From CAG-826 sp964546565 (GTDB taxonomy: Bacteria > Bacillota_I > Bacilli_A > RFN20 > CAG-826), in assembly GCA_964546565.1 (NCBI GenBank), contig CAZJKC010000002.1, positions 1 through 63,549 on the forward strand: a DNA stretch of 63,549 nt. The letters are read 5' to 3'. The notes beneath the pieces are model-generated. The model was not told where the DNA came from and did not search any database. It saw only the letters and a list, made by a program, of their open reading frames with translations. The number at the start of each line of letters is the position of its first letter. The first letter of the stretch is position 1. Of the stretch, positions 1 through 9,147 are shown in pieces. Made by a program: the position numbers and the translations under genes.

Positions 1-652
1 TATTTCCTTAATTATTTTGCAATTATTAGCTTCATTTAATGTGCTAATCTATAATGTATGAAGAAAAGAAACTATTCCTATCAATTGTTTTCGTAACTAC
101 ATCTGGCATTCCACCATTATAAATCATTTCAAAAACTTGTCTAACGTCCACTTTTGAATTTATTTGTTTTTGTTTTAAGCTTTCAATTCGCGGATTAAAT
201 ACCAATGACTCATTATTAAGAATCTCACTTAAAGATAGCGAATATAAGCTTAAAACACCTATTCTTCCCGCAAGGGATTCGCTAACATCTTTCATTAATT
301 TAAATTGTTGTGAACTTGTTAACCAAAATAAAGGTTTATTTTGCACATTATTTCTTAAGTTTATTATTCTATTTTCATCAATTATTATTTTAAGAAAAGG
401 AAGTAAATTAGGAGCATATTAAATTTCATCAATAAGTAAAGGATACGAGTATTGTTCTAAAAAATATTTAGGATCAGTTAACGCAAGATTTCTAACATCT
501 AAATCATCTAATGTAACATAATCCATATTGTTATTTTTAATAAACTGTAATAAAGTCGATTTCCCAACTTGTTTTGCTCCAGTTAAAACTATTATTGAGA
601 ATTCAGAAGATAACTTCTTAATTGTACTCTCAATTGATCTTTTTATATACAT
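1..652 (-). pseudogene. AAA-family (DUF4143-type) ATPase, broken, runs off left edge
   Basis: The N-terminal part has a P-loop GAKQVGKST about 25 residues in, and reads up to LLIDEI. There the frame meets TAA at 419-421. Reading through it in the same frame gives Q/stop-YAPNLLPFLKI, the usual DEIQYAP Walker B continuation of this family, so a CAA glutamine codon has become TAA. The same frame continues with NKPLFWLTSSQQF and SLAGRIGVL to a second stop, TAG, at 44-46. The neighbouring frame stays open to the window edge, which suggests an additional frameshift. The start ATG at 652 has an AGGTCG-like site rather than a strong Shine-Dalgarno. Intact relatives lie at 9148, 34256 and 57458. This copy is decaying or dead. 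Confidence 0.85.
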
Positions 653-762
653 AAAATCACGACCTTTTTGGAATGCAATTACATTTTAGTCGAACATTTT
701 TTGTCAATGTATAGATTGATTTGATTTTTATTGATAAATACTTTGTTAGCTTCGAGAATTAT

Positions 763-794
763 AAAAAACCACCGGAGCCTGAACTCTGATGGTT
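763..794 (-). terminator. Rho-independent terminator of the hyd operon
   Basis: An 11-bp imperfect stem (767-777 with 784-794, one mismatch and one G-U pair) has a 6-nt loop and is followed on the minus strand by six T. It lies just downstream of the hydA stop at 816. Confidence 0.8.
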
Positions 795-815
795 GATTTA
801 CTTATTAGTATTTAT

Positions 816-2588
816 TTATCGTGGGAAACGATCTCTTTTATCATTGTAATGTGTGTGCAATAATTCATGAGCACGATGACCATTAGGCTCACCTAAATAA
901 TCTTTATATAATGCTTTGATTTGAGCATTATGATGTGATTGACGAATTGGTAATGATTCATCTTCTTCATATAATGTTGCCGCACGCTTTTGACGATAAG
1001 TATCTAAGATATCTAAATCTTCGTTTTCCAAGAAGCATGGTTGAACAAGTGGTTGACCACCACCATTGATACATCCGCCTGGGCATCCCATAATTTCAAT
1101 AAAGTGATATTTACTCTTGCCCGCACGAATATCGTCTAATAATGGTTTAGCATTTTTCATACCACTAGCTACAGCGACATTAATCTTTGTACCATTAATA
1201 TCAATTGTTGCTTCTTTTAATCCTTCTAAACCACGAACATCTTGGAATTCGATAGCGGCATGGTCTTTACCTGTTAAAGCATAGTATGCAGTTCTTAAAG
1301 CTGCTTCCATAACACCGCCTGTCGCGCCAAAAATGACGCCCGCACCCGTATATTCGCCTAATAAATCTTGATCAAATTCTTCATCAGGTAACTTACGGAA
1401 ATTGATACCAGCACGTTTAATTAATTTAGCTAACTCACGTGTCGTTAAAACAGCATCAACATCTTTTAAACCATCAGCATTACGTAATTCTTCACGTTCT
1501 TTTTCATATTTTTTAGCGGTACATGGCATAATTGAAACAACAAAGATATCTTTAGGATCAAGGCCATTCTTTTCAGCAAAATATGACTTGATAATTGCGC
1601 CTTCCATTTCATGTGGTGATTTGCAAGATGATAAATGATTTAATATATCACCATAATAATATTCAGCATAATTTACCCAACCTGGTGAACATGATGTAAT
1701 CATAGGTAAGGCTCCACCATTTTTAAGACGGGCTAATAATTCATTAGCTTCTTCCATAATAGTTAAATCCGCACCGAAGTTGACATCATAAACACGATAG
1801 AAACCTAGACGATGTAAAGCCGCAACCATTTTCCCAGTCACACGTGTTCCCACAGGATATCCAAATTCCTCCCCGAGAGCGGCACGAACCGCTGGAGCCG
1901 CTTGAACGATAACTTTTTTACCAGCTTTAAAGGCCTCATCAACAAGATTAATCTCGCTTTTTTCCATTAAAGCACCGGTTGGACAAACAGTTACACATTG
2001 TCCACAAAGAAGACATGGTGATTGACCGAATGAGCGATTAAAGGCTGGTCCTACAATGGTTTTAAAGCCACGATTCTCAAAGCCAAGAATACCATTACCA
2101 TGAGCTTGTTGACAACGAACAACGCAACGTCCACATAAGATACATTTACTCGTATCACGAATTAACGAAGGCGTTACATCATCATATGTAGTTGGTGATT
2201 TTTCGCCAGCAAACATTCCTGGACGAGCACCAACTAAATTAGCTACATGTAATAATTCACAATGTTCAGCTTTTTCACATTGTAAACAAGATTGATTGTG
2301 ATTTGATAATAATAATTCAACATTAACACGACGCGCCGCAGTGGCTTTAGGAGTAGAAATATTGATTTCCATTCCTTCATTAACCGGATAAACACAAGAC
2401 GCAACTAAACCTCTTGCTCCTTTAACTTCTACTAAACAAACTCGACACGAACCTCTTGAGCAATCACCATGATGGTAACTACATAATGAAGGAATTTCAT
2501 AGCCGCATTGACGTGCAGCTTCAAGAATTGTTAATCCTTCTTCAACTTGATAGGAGTGTCCTTCAATTTTAATATTAACTTTTGCCAT
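816..2588 (-). CDS. hydA: [FeFe] hydrogenase catalytic subunit HydA (NAD-linked, probably electron-bifurcating)
   Basis: 590 aa. It catalyses reversible H2 formation in the cytoplasm using electrons from ferredoxin and NADH supplied through HydBC. Domains in order: plant-type [2Fe-2S] ferredoxin (C36, C48, C51, C65); His-Cys [4Fe-4S] (H97, C101, C104, C110); two [4Fe-4S] clusters (C149/152/155/159 and C192/195/198/202); the H-cluster domain with TSCSPGW near 298, MPCTAKKYE near 354 and MGCPGGC near 500; and a C-terminal small-subunit-like tail. The start at 2588 was chosen over the longer frame beginning at 2681 because AAGGAGGAG sits just upstream and the upstream residues do not look like ferredoxin. 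It follows hydB by 13 bp and is last in the operon. No HydEFG maturases are in the window. Family assignment is secure; bifurcation is inferred from the three-subunit context. Confidence 0.95.
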   Translation of the reverse strand: MAKVNIKIEGHSYQVEEGLTILEAARQCGYEIPSLCSYHHGDCSRGSCRVCLVEVKGARGLVASCVYPVNEGMEINISTPKATAARRVNVELLLSNHNQSCLQCEKAEHCELLHVANLVGARPGMFAGEKSPTTYDDVTPSLIRDTSKCILCGRCVVRCQQAHGNGILGFENRGFKTIVGPAFNRSFGQSPCLLCGQCVTVCPTGALMEKSEINLVDEAFKAGKKVIVQAAPAVRAALGEEFGYPVGTRVTGKMVAALHRLGFYRVYDVNFGADLTIMEEANELLARLKNGGALPMITSCSPGWVNYAEYYYGDILNHLSSCKSPHEMEGAIIKSYFAEKNGLDPKDIFVVSIMPCTAKKYEKEREELRNADGLKDVDAVLTTRELAKLIKRAGINFRKLPDEEFDQDLLGEYTGAGVIFGATGGVMEAALRTAYYALTGKDHAAIEFQDVRGLEGLKEATIDINGTKINVAVASGMKNAKPLLDDIRAGKSKYHFIEIMGCPGGCINGGGQPLVQPCFLENEDLDILDTYRQKRAATLYEEDESLPIRQSHHNAQIKALYKDYLGEPNGHRAHELLHTHYNDKRDRFPR

Positions 2589-2601
2589 TGATATCTCCTC
2601 C

Positions 2602-4467
2602 TTATTCCTTAACAATCGCATGGAATCTACATGATGAAATGCACATTCCGCATTTAATACATTTTGTTTGATCGATAACAAATGGTTCTTTGCCGACTAC
2701 ACCCGTAATCGCATTAACTGGGCATTGACGTGCACATAAACTACATTTCTTACATGCATCAGGTTTAATAACATAACGCATTAACTTTTTACAAACTTTA
2801 GCTGGACATTTCTTATCAACTATATGAGCAATATACTCATCACGGAAATGTGCAAGAGTGGATAGAATTGGGTTAGGAGCCGTTTGTCCTAAACCACATA
2901 ATGATCCATCTTTGACAGATTGAGCTAATTCTTCAAGAGCCGCTAAATCTTCCATGGTTCCACGTCCATCGGTAATTTTATTTAAAATTTCTAACATTCT
3001 CTTGGTACCAATACGGCATGGAGAACATTTTCCACAAGATTCATCGCAAATGAATTCTAGATAGAATTTAGCAACATCAACCATACAGTTGTCTTCATCC
3101 ATAACAATCGCACCGCCCGAGCCCATCATTGAGCCTAACGCGACAAGATTATCAAAATCGATTGGTGTATCTAAATATTCTTTAGTTAAACAACCACCTG
3201 AAGGTCCACCTGTTTGAATGGCTTTAAATTCTTTACCATTAGGAATACCGCCACCGATATCATAAATTAATTCACGAAGCGTTGTTCCCATAGGAATTTC
3301 AACTAAGCCAACATTGTTAATTTTTCCACCGAGAGCAAACACTTTAGTACCTTTTGATTTTTCTGTTCCAAATGAAGCAAATTTCGTTGCTCCTTCTCTT
3401 AAGATATAAGGAACACAAGCCAATGTTTCAACGTTGTTAATAATCGTTGGTTTTTCCCATAAACCTTTAACAGCTGGGAATGGTGGACGAGGACGAGGCA
3501 TACCTCTTTGACCTTCAATAGAATTGAGAAGAGCTGTTTCTTCACCACATACGAAAGCACCAGCACCTAAACGAATATGAACATTGAAAGAGAATCCCGT
3601 TCCTAAAATATTTTCACCTAACAAGCCAAGTTCTTTTGCTTGTTTAATAGCAATGCGTAAACGATTAACCGCGATAGGATATTCAGCACGAACATAGAAA
3701 TAACCATTTTTCGCCCCGATTGCGTATCCAGCAATCATCATACCTTCAATAACATTTAAAGGATTGCCTTCTAAGATAGAACGGTCCATAAAGGCACCTG
3801 GGTCACCTTCATCACCATTACAAACAACATATTTTTCATCATTGTCTTGAGCGTAAGCAAATTGCCATTTACGACCAGTTGGGAAGCCACCGCCACCACG
3901 ACCACGTAATCCCGCATCAAGGACTTCTTTAATGACATCTTCCCTTTTCATTGATAAGGCACGAACTAATCCTTGGAAAGCTCCTTCACCAAGGGCTTCA
4001 TTAATATCTTCAGGATTAATTTTTCCACATCCATGTAAAGCGATACGGACTTGTTTTTTATAGAAATTAATATCGTCTTGTTTAGCGACCTTTTCTTTGG
4101 TGGCGGGATCAACAAAGAGCAATCTTTCCACTACTTCATGACCAATAATATCCTTTTCAAGTATCTCTTCAACATCTTCAATTTTAACTAAACGATAAAG
4201 AGTATCTTCAGGATAAATCTTAACGAATGGTCCTTGTGAACAGAAGCCAAAACAACCAACATGATTAACAGTAACAACATCCTGTAATCCTTTTGCAACA
4301 ATTAATTCTTCAAATTTTTCTTTTATTTCATGAGAATGGCTTGATAAACAACCCGTTCCACCACAAAGAACAATTGCTCTTTTGCCATCGGTACTAGAGA
4401 ATTTTTGTTCTAAACAATGTGAACAACTTTTAATTTTCTCTTGAAATTCTTCCATTGTTCGAATCAT
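2602..4467 (-). CDS. hydB: NADH- and FMN-binding hydrogenase subunit HydB (NuoF-like)
   Basis: 621 aa. It is the flavin subunit that oxidises or reduces NAD(H) and passes electrons to HydA. The N-terminal thioredoxin-like [2Fe-2S] domain has C35, C40, C72 and C76. The NuoF core has the Gly-rich GLRGRGGGGFPTGRKW at 186-201 and CNGDEGDPGAFMDR at 216-229 for NADH and FMN. A [4Fe-4S] site ESCGKCSPCR lies near 475, and two ferredoxin clusters (CKKCSLCARQCP, CIKCGMCISSC) close the protein. This long form with N- and C-terminal FeS domains is typical of HydB or HndC rather than complex I NuoF. The start ATG overlaps the hydC stop (TAATG), and the ribosome site lies inside the hydC end, so translation is likely coupled. 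Confidence 0.95.
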   Translation of the reverse strand: MIRTMEEFQEKIKSCSHCLEQKFSSTDGKRAIVLCGGTGCLSSHSHEIKEKFEELIVAKGLQDVVTVNHVGCFGFCSQGPFVKIYPEDTLYRLVKIEDVEEILEKDIIGHEVVERLLFVDPATKEKVAKQDDINFYKKQVRIALHGCGKINPEDINEALGEGAFQGLVRALSMKREDVIKEVLDAGLRGRGGGGFPTGRKWQFAYAQDNDEKYVVCNGDEGDPGAFMDRSILEGNPLNVIEGMMIAGYAIGAKNGYFYVRAEYPIAVNRLRIAIKQAKELGLLGENILGTGFSFNVHIRLGAGAFVCGEETALLNSIEGQRGMPRPRPPFPAVKGLWEKPTIINNVETLACVPYILREGATKFASFGTEKSKGTKVFALGGKINNVGLVEIPMGTTLRELIYDIGGGIPNGKEFKAIQTGGPSGGCLTKEYLDTPIDFDNLVALGSMMGSGGAIVMDEDNCMVDVAKFYLEFICDESCGKCSPCRIGTKRMLEILNKITDGRGTMEDLAALEELAQSVKDGSLCGLGQTAPNPILSTLAHFRDEYIAHIVDKKCPAKVCKKLMRYVIKPDACKKCSLCARQCPVNAITGVVGKEPFVIDQTKCIKCGMCISSCRFHAIVKE

Positions 4468-4955
4468 TATAAATCTCCTCCTTGCTTTCTATATTCATTA
4501 ACGATATTAGGAACATCATTAACCCCAACTTTTGGATAAACTTTGCCATTAATTGTAACGGCAGGAGCAATACCACAAGCGCCAATACAACGTAAAGCAT
4601 CGATGGTGAATAAACCATCTTCCGTTGTTTCTCCTGGATTAATTCCTAATAATTCTGAAAATTTGTCAATGATTTGTTGCGCACCTTTAACATAACATGC
4701 CGTACCTAAACAACATCCCACCACAAATTTTCCTTTTGGTTTCAAAGAAAAGAATGAATAGAAAGTTACGACACCATAAATTTCCGCAACTGAAATACCT
4801 GTTTTTTCAGAAACAAGTTCTTGTACTTCTAAAGGTATATATCCATACTCCTTTTGAATGTCACTTAAGATCATCATTAAAGGGGTTTCTTCTCCCCGAT
4901 AACGCTCAATGATCTCATTAATTTGCTTAATAGCATTTTCACTTAAATGAGCCAT
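4467..4955 (-). CDS. hydC: Hydrogenase [2Fe-2S] subunit HydC (NuoE-like)
   Basis: 162 aa, the normal NuoE/HydC size. It carries one thioredoxin-fold [2Fe-2S] cluster, with ligands C82 and C87 (GCCLGTACYVKGA) and C123 and C127 (CIGACGIAP). It relays electrons between the HydB flavin and the rest of the complex. It is the first gene of the hydCBA operon, with an AGGAGG site 7-8 nt before the ATG and a recognisable promoter upstream. Order C-B-A is the usual arrangement for trimeric bifurcating hydrogenases in Firmicutes. Confidence 0.94.
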   Translation of the reverse strand: MAHLSENAIKQINEIIERYRGEETPLMMILSDIQKEYGYIPLEVQELVSEKTGISVAEIYGVVTFYSFFSLKPKGKFVVGCCLGTACYVKGAQQIIDKFSELLGINPGETTEDGLFTIDALRCIGACGIAPAVTINGKVYPKVGVNDVPNIVNEYRKQGGDL

Positions 4956-4990
4956 ATTTGCCCTCCTATTTAAAAATTAAGTTCCTTTTT

Positions 4991-5019
4991 ATTTTATATA
5001 AAATAAATACATATTTCAA
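4991..5019 (-). promoter_or_regulatory. Sigma-A type promoter of the hydCBA operon
   Basis: On the minus strand, TTGAAA (5014-5019) and TAAAAT (4991-4996) are separated by 17 bp, about 40 bp before the hydC start. Seen by eye; no start-site data. Confidence 0.5.
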
Positions 5020-5061
5020 TATTTAAAGCTAATACTTTAAAACTAACATATAATATCTCTT

Positions 5062-5093
5062 AAAAAACCACCGAAAAACACTTTTCGATGGTT
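5062..5093 (-). terminator. Terminator after the 161-aa gene
   Basis: A 12-bp stem (5066-5077 with 5082-5093, one G-U pair) with a 4-nt loop is followed by T6 on the minus strand. Its closing arms closely resemble those of the terminator at 763-794. Confidence 0.8.
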
Positions 5094-5137
5094 GATTTTC
5101 ATATAAATTTATACCGCAATGGCAGTTTAATAATTTT

Positions 5138-5623
5138 TTATTGTATGTGCTGTAATTTATCAATGATTTCCATAGCAACATCATTTAGCATTTTAGTTAG
5201 TCCCATTTCATAATCAAGACCAGTAAAGCCTGCTTTTGTTACCACAATCACAGCTGTTTGATCGCTATAAGTCGACCAAAATGCATCATAACCTTTGTCA
5301 ATTAATCTATCGCAAAGAAATTGGATTTTTCCTTGCATCGCCGCTGTTTTTTGTTTACCTAAGACAACGGACACTTCAATATTGCCATAACGAGAAATAG
5401 TGACATCACAAGCTCCGCCATCCCATTCACCAAGGGCAAACGATAATTTTCTATTTAAAGAGCAACTTAATCCATTAGATGCTCCATAACGAAGAGTATC
5501 ACCTTCTAATAATTCAGAAAGTTCGCATCCCCCAAAAAAAGATCTAGAAAGAATTGCTTTAATGCGACCTTTTTCCATTTTAATATTAATTTCATCTTTG
5601 TTTTTTGAACCAAATAAACCCAT
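5138..5623 (-). CDS. Conserved-looking hypothetical protein, 161 aa
   Basis: Not recognised. It is a soluble protein without signal peptide or membrane segment, starting MGLFGSKNKDE, a pattern seen in small cytosolic proteins of Bacilli. The middle contains SRSFFGGCELSELLEG, and a hydrophobic stretch DQTAVIVVTKAG lies near residue 125. The ATG is preceded by AAAGGAG, and a clear terminator follows the stop, so it is expressed as a single gene. It has no close operon partner: hydC is 180 bp downstream and the next gene is 220 bp upstream. No function is proposed. Confidence 0.7.
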   Translation of the reverse strand: MGLFGSKNKDEINIKMEKGRIKAILSRSFFGGCELSELLEGDTLRYGASNGLSCSLNRKLSFALGEWDGGACDVTISRYGNIEVSVVLGKQKTAAMQGKIQFLCDRLIDKGYDAFWSTYSDQTAVIVVTKAGFTGLDYEMGLTKMLNDVAMEIIDKLQHIQ

Positions 5624-5847
5624 ATTATTCTCCTTTGTTTTTGTTAGTAAAATTATAATAATATAGAATTAATAAAAAGTAAATGCACTTAATTTAATAA
5701 TTCGCTCAAAATAACCATTATTTGTAATAATAATTCATAAATAAAATCATTTAATAATAGAACTAACGTCTTTAATAAAATAAGTCATAACACTATTTAA
5801 TTCAAAATGTTTCTTTTGCTTTAATTGCATGTTAATAAATATCATTT

Positions 5848-6828
5848 TTAAAGCTTAAAATTCTTTACTAATTGGCCAAGTTTTTTAACATCAGCAGCAT
5901 ATTGCTTAGTTGGTTCTTCTTTAAATGGATCTAATAATGGTAAAACCATTAATTCATTTTCATAACTTAAAGCAATACACATTTTATTTTGAATAATACT
6001 AATAGCCACATCAACTAAATGCTCATTAGGCTCAAACGCTAATAAAGCATCAACAAATTTTTTATTAAAAATTGTTTTTACTTGTGAATCGTTACTCCAA
6101 ACAATAAAACGTTCACCTAAAGACAAGCCTTCAACTATATCAAGACCATCAATATCATTTGGACCAGAACCATTATCTTGTTTAGGTTTGATATAAATAA
6201 TCGTCTTATGTTCATAAGCAGTTGGTAAATCAATCATAAAGTATTTACCTAAGAAACATACATCATCTTTTTTATCAACTTTAATTTTCGCTACACAATC
6301 CGCCGCTTTAAAGTGATAATTGCCAATCTCACCGCGCACAATATTACGACTACCAACATGACTAATACCTTTAATAAATCCCGAGTCAGGGAATTCATTA
6401 TCCGCTAATTTATCTTCCACACAATACTCAAGATTATGAAATTCTTCATAATTGAAAACATAATCATTCGCAATCGTATAATATTTGGAAATATAATCTT
6501 GGATTCGAGCATCCATATCTTTTTTTACACGTGCTGAATAAATATAAAGCACAACCAAAACAGCCGCTACAAGGACAATAGCGATTCCAAAATGTGCACT
6601 AAGCGTTAAAAAAACAGCAATACAAATAAAACCAACGACAAGCAGTAAAATAGTATTTGTTTTTCTTTGTTTTTTATAAAAAGCATCAAATTCCCGACGA
6701 TTTTCTTCAATAAAAGATAAAGATGGTTTCTTTTCTTCAACAATAGTTTCATCAACCTCTTCTTGGGCCTTTTCTAATTCTACATTTGGCGTCTCTTCTA
6801 CTTCTTTTAATTTTTCATTTTCACTCAT
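5848..6828 (-). CDS. Membrane protein with two N-terminal helices, DUF3137-like
   Basis: 326 aa from the ATG at 6828, which has AAAGGAAA upstream. A longer frame from 6903 lacks a ribosome site. The first 60 residues are charged and Glu-rich. Two adjacent membrane helices follow (around 62-80 and 82-102), and then a large soluble domain. The phrase LGERFIVWSNDSQVKTIF resembles the F-x-V-x-S-x-D pattern I associate with DUF3137 proteins, but this is recall by pattern, not a search. The role of that family is unknown. Monocistronic, with 224 bp of AT-rich DNA without recognisable features downstream. Confidence 0.6.
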   Translation of the reverse strand: MSENEKLKEVEETPNVELEKAQEEVDETIVEEKKPSLSFIEENRREFDAFYKKQRKTNTILLLVVGFICIAVFLTLSAHFGIAIVLVAAVLVVLYIYSARVKKDMDARIQDYISKYYTIANDYVFNYEEFHNLEYCVEDKLADNEFPDSGFIKGISHVGSRNIVRGEIGNYHFKAADCVAKIKVDKKDDVCFLGKYFMIDLPTAYEHKTIIYIKPKQDNGSGPNDIDGLDIVEGLSLGERFIVWSNDSQVKTIFNKKFVDALLAFEPNEHLVDVAISIIQNKMCIALSYENELMVLPLLDPFKEEPTKQYAADVKKLGQLVKNFKL

Positions 6829-7012
6829 GAACATCATTTCCTTTCTTATCAATGTACTTAATAATATAAATAAAATCGCTAAATAAATCAACGTTATGAC
6901 CATAGCAATAACTATTCTAATAACCTCTTAGACAGCGAAAAAATACTATTTCTTTTATTTAACTAGACACTTATTATTCAATGTCAAATTTTCGACAAAT
7001 ATTGATATTTTT

Positions 7013-7055
7013 TTAGCACTCTTTGCTTGACAGTGCTAAAAATGGTAACTATAAT
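7013..7055 (+). promoter_or_regulatory. CIRCE operator overlapping the htpG promoter
   Basis: TTAGCACTC (7013-7021), a 9-bp spacer and CAGTGCTAA (7031-7039) match the HrcA operator TTAGCACTC-N9-GAGTGCTAA with one mismatch. The -35 box TTGACA (7027-7032) lies inside it, and TATAAT (7050-7055) follows after exactly 17 bp. HrcA bound here would block RNA polymerase, so htpG should be heat-inducible. No hrcA gene is in the window. Confidence 0.92.
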
Positions 7056-7087
7056 ATGTTTAGAATTGAAAAAAGGAGGCTTTTTAA

Positions 7088-9010
7088 ATGAAAGAAACGA
7101 AGAAATTTAAAACTGAGTCGAAACGATTACTCGACTTAATGATCAATTCAATTTACACAAATCAAGAAATATTTTTACGAGAATTAATATCGAATGCAAG
7201 TGACGCTATGGACAAACGCCATTATCTATCATTAACCACCGAAGAGATTAAAGATGCCACTAATCCCGAGATACGACTTGTTCTCGATAGTAAAAACAGA
7301 ACCATCACTATTATTGATGATGGTATTGGTATGACCCATGATGAATTAATCGATAATTTAGGCACTATAGCGAAAAGTGGTTCACGCGAATTTATGCAAA
7401 AAATGGAAGAAGCGGCACAAAACAAGCAAGAAATCGATATTATTGGACAATTTGGTGTCGGCTTTTATAGCGCATTCATGGTCGCTAAAAAAGTAGTTGT
7501 TGAAACCAAATCCGTTAAAGAAGATAAAGCTTATCGTTTTACTTCCACGGGTGAAGAATCTTATAGCATTGAAGAAATTACCAAACAAAAAGAAGGAACA
7601 AAGATTATTCTTTTCTTGCGTGATGAAACAGAAGATACCCATTATGACGAATATCTTGCCAACTGGAAAATTGAATCATTAGTTAAAAAATACAGTGACT
7701 ATATTCGTTACCCAATTCGTATGGAAGTCGAAGAACAAATTCCTGAAAAAGATGCTGAAGGGAATATTATTGAAGACAAATATCAAAAACAAATTGTCGA
7801 CAAAACTCTTAACTCGATGATTCCTATTTGGAAGAAAAACAAAAAAGATGTTACCGATGAAGAAAAGAATGAATTTTATAAAAATAAATTCAACGATTAT
7901 GATGATCCCTTAATCTCTATGTTTTTCCATGTTGAAGGTTTATTATCCTATGACTCGTTACTTTATATACCAAGTCATTCGCCTTTTGATCTTTATAGTG
8001 AGAAATACGAAAAAGGTCTCCAATTGTACACTAAAGGTGTTTTCATTATGGAAAAAGCAAAAGACTTAATTCCTGATTATTTAAAATTTGTAAAAGGTCT
8101 TGTTGATTCTAGTGATCTATCATTAAATATTTCACGGGAAATGCTTCAAAAAAGTGCCGATTTGCATCGTATTGCGCAAAATCTTGAAAAGAAAATCATT
8201 AATGAATTAACAAAATTAAAAGATGATGATTTTGATAAGTACTTAAAATTCTTTAATATATACGGTACTCACTTAAAATATGGCATTTATGAAAGTTATG
8301 GACAAAAGAAAGATTTACTCAAAGACTTATTAATTTATGAAACCCTCAATAGCGATAAAATGCTTTCTTTAAAAGAATACATCGAGCAAAAATCTGAAGA
8401 ACAAAAAGATATCTACTATGTTATTGGTTCATCAAAAGACCAAGTTAAACTATTACCACAAATGGACGCTGTCATGAAAAAAGGCTATGATGTCATAATT
8501 TTGAAAGATGATGTTGATGAATTTGCCTTAATGATGATGCATGATTATGATGGTGTGGAATTTAAAAACGTCAGCGAAGCCAATCTTGATATTATTAGCG
8601 AAGAGGAAAAAGATGAAATCAATAAACTCGCAGAAACTAAAAAAGACTTCCTTGATAGTTTAAAAGAAGCTCTAAAAGACAAGGTTAGCGATGTTCGCTT
8701 CTCAACACGATTAATCGATTCTCCTGTTTGTTTAGTTAGCCAAGAGGGCGGCTTATCATTAGGTATGGAAAAAGTCTTAAGACAAATGCCAAATGGTCAA
8801 GATGCTTCCGCAACAAAAATCTTAGAGATTAATCCTCATCATGATTTAGTAACGGCTTTAGAATCACTATCAAGTAATACTGATGATTTAAAAGAATATG
8901 CTGCTGTCTTATATGACCAAGCTTTACTAATTGAAGGATTGCCATTACAAGATCCAACCGCTTTTTCTAAATCAATTGCGAAATTAATGATTAAAGCAAC
9001 AAAACAATAA
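7088..9010 (+). CDS. htpG: Chaperone protein HtpG (bacterial Hsp90)
   Basis: 640 aa, about normal for HtpG. A homodimeric ATP-dependent chaperone in the cytosol. The N-terminal GHKL ATPase has ELISNASDA near residue 37 (Mg/ATP), DDGIGMT near 83, LGTIAKSGS near 95 and GQFGVGFYSAFMV near 122. The middle and C-terminal dimerisation domains are complete; there is no eukaryotic MEEVD tail. The start is fixed by AAAAGGAGG. It is controlled by the CIRCE element directly upstream, rather than by a sigma-B-like or class III signal, and is followed by its own terminator. Confidence 0.97.
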   Translation: MKETKKFKTESKRLLDLMINSIYTNQEIFLRELISNASDAMDKRHYLSLTTEEIKDATNPEIRLVLDSKNRTITIIDDGIGMTHDELIDNLGTIAKSGSREFMQKMEEAAQNKQEIDIIGQFGVGFYSAFMVAKKVVVETKSVKEDKAYRFTSTGEESYSIEEITKQKEGTKIILFLRDETEDTHYDEYLANWKIESLVKKYSDYIRYPIRMEVEEQIPEKDAEGNIIEDKYQKQIVDKTLNSMIPIWKKNKKDVTDEEKNEFYKNKFNDYDDPLISMFFHVEGLLSYDSLLYIPSHSPFDLYSEKYEKGLQLYTKGVFIMEKAKDLIPDYLKFVKGLVDSSDLSLNISREMLQKSADLHRIAQNLEKKIINELTKLKDDDFDKYLKFFNIYGTHLKYGIYESYGQKKDLLKDLLIYETLNSDKMLSLKEYIEQKSEEQKDIYYVIGSSKDQVKLLPQMDAVMKKGYDVIILKDDVDEFALMMMHDYDGVEFKNVSEANLDIISEEEKDEINKLAETKKDFLDSLKEALKDKVSDVRFSTRLIDSPVCLVSQEGGLSLGMEKVLRQMPNGQDASATKILEINPHHDLVTALESLSSNTDDLKEYAAVLYDQALLIEGLPLQDPTAFSKSIAKLMIKATKQ

Positions 9011-9030
9011 ATATTAAAATAATTACATTT

Positions 9031-9066
9031 AAAACTGTTAAGAAGCATTATTCTTGACAGTTTTTT
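9031..9066 (+). terminator. htpG terminator
   Basis: A 14-bp stem (9031-9044 with 9051-9064, one G-U pair) with a 6-nt loop runs into T6. Confidence 0.85.
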
Positions 9067-9067
9067 A

Positions 9068-9097
9068 TTGATTGTTGGTTTCAAGATGTGATACAAT
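9068..9097 (+). promoter_or_regulatory. Putative promoter of the repeat-flanked ATPase gene
   Basis: TTGATT (9068-9073), an 18-bp spacer and an extended -10 TGATACAAT (TACAAT at 9092-9097). The 38-bp repeat begins at the last base of the -10 box, so the repeat would form the start of the mRNA leader. Confidence 0.45.
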
Positions 9098-9134
9098 CAT
9101 TTCGTAAGAAGTCGGTAAACCGCAAAATTACTAA
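9097..9134 (+). repeat. 38-bp direct repeat, copy 1 (left of ATPase gene)
   Basis: It starts TCATTTCGTAA and ends ATTACTAA, and contains the small palindrome CGGT-AA-ACCG. It matches copy 2 at 10452-10489 at 36 of 38 positions in the same orientation. It ends 13 bp before the ATPase start codon. Confidence 0.9.
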
Positions 9135-9147
9135 ATGAGGTGAATAT

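Noticed and set aside
2588..2681. Longer HydA start
   Set aside because: The extra 31 residues overlap hydB and precede a perfect AGGAGG site and canonical ferredoxin start.
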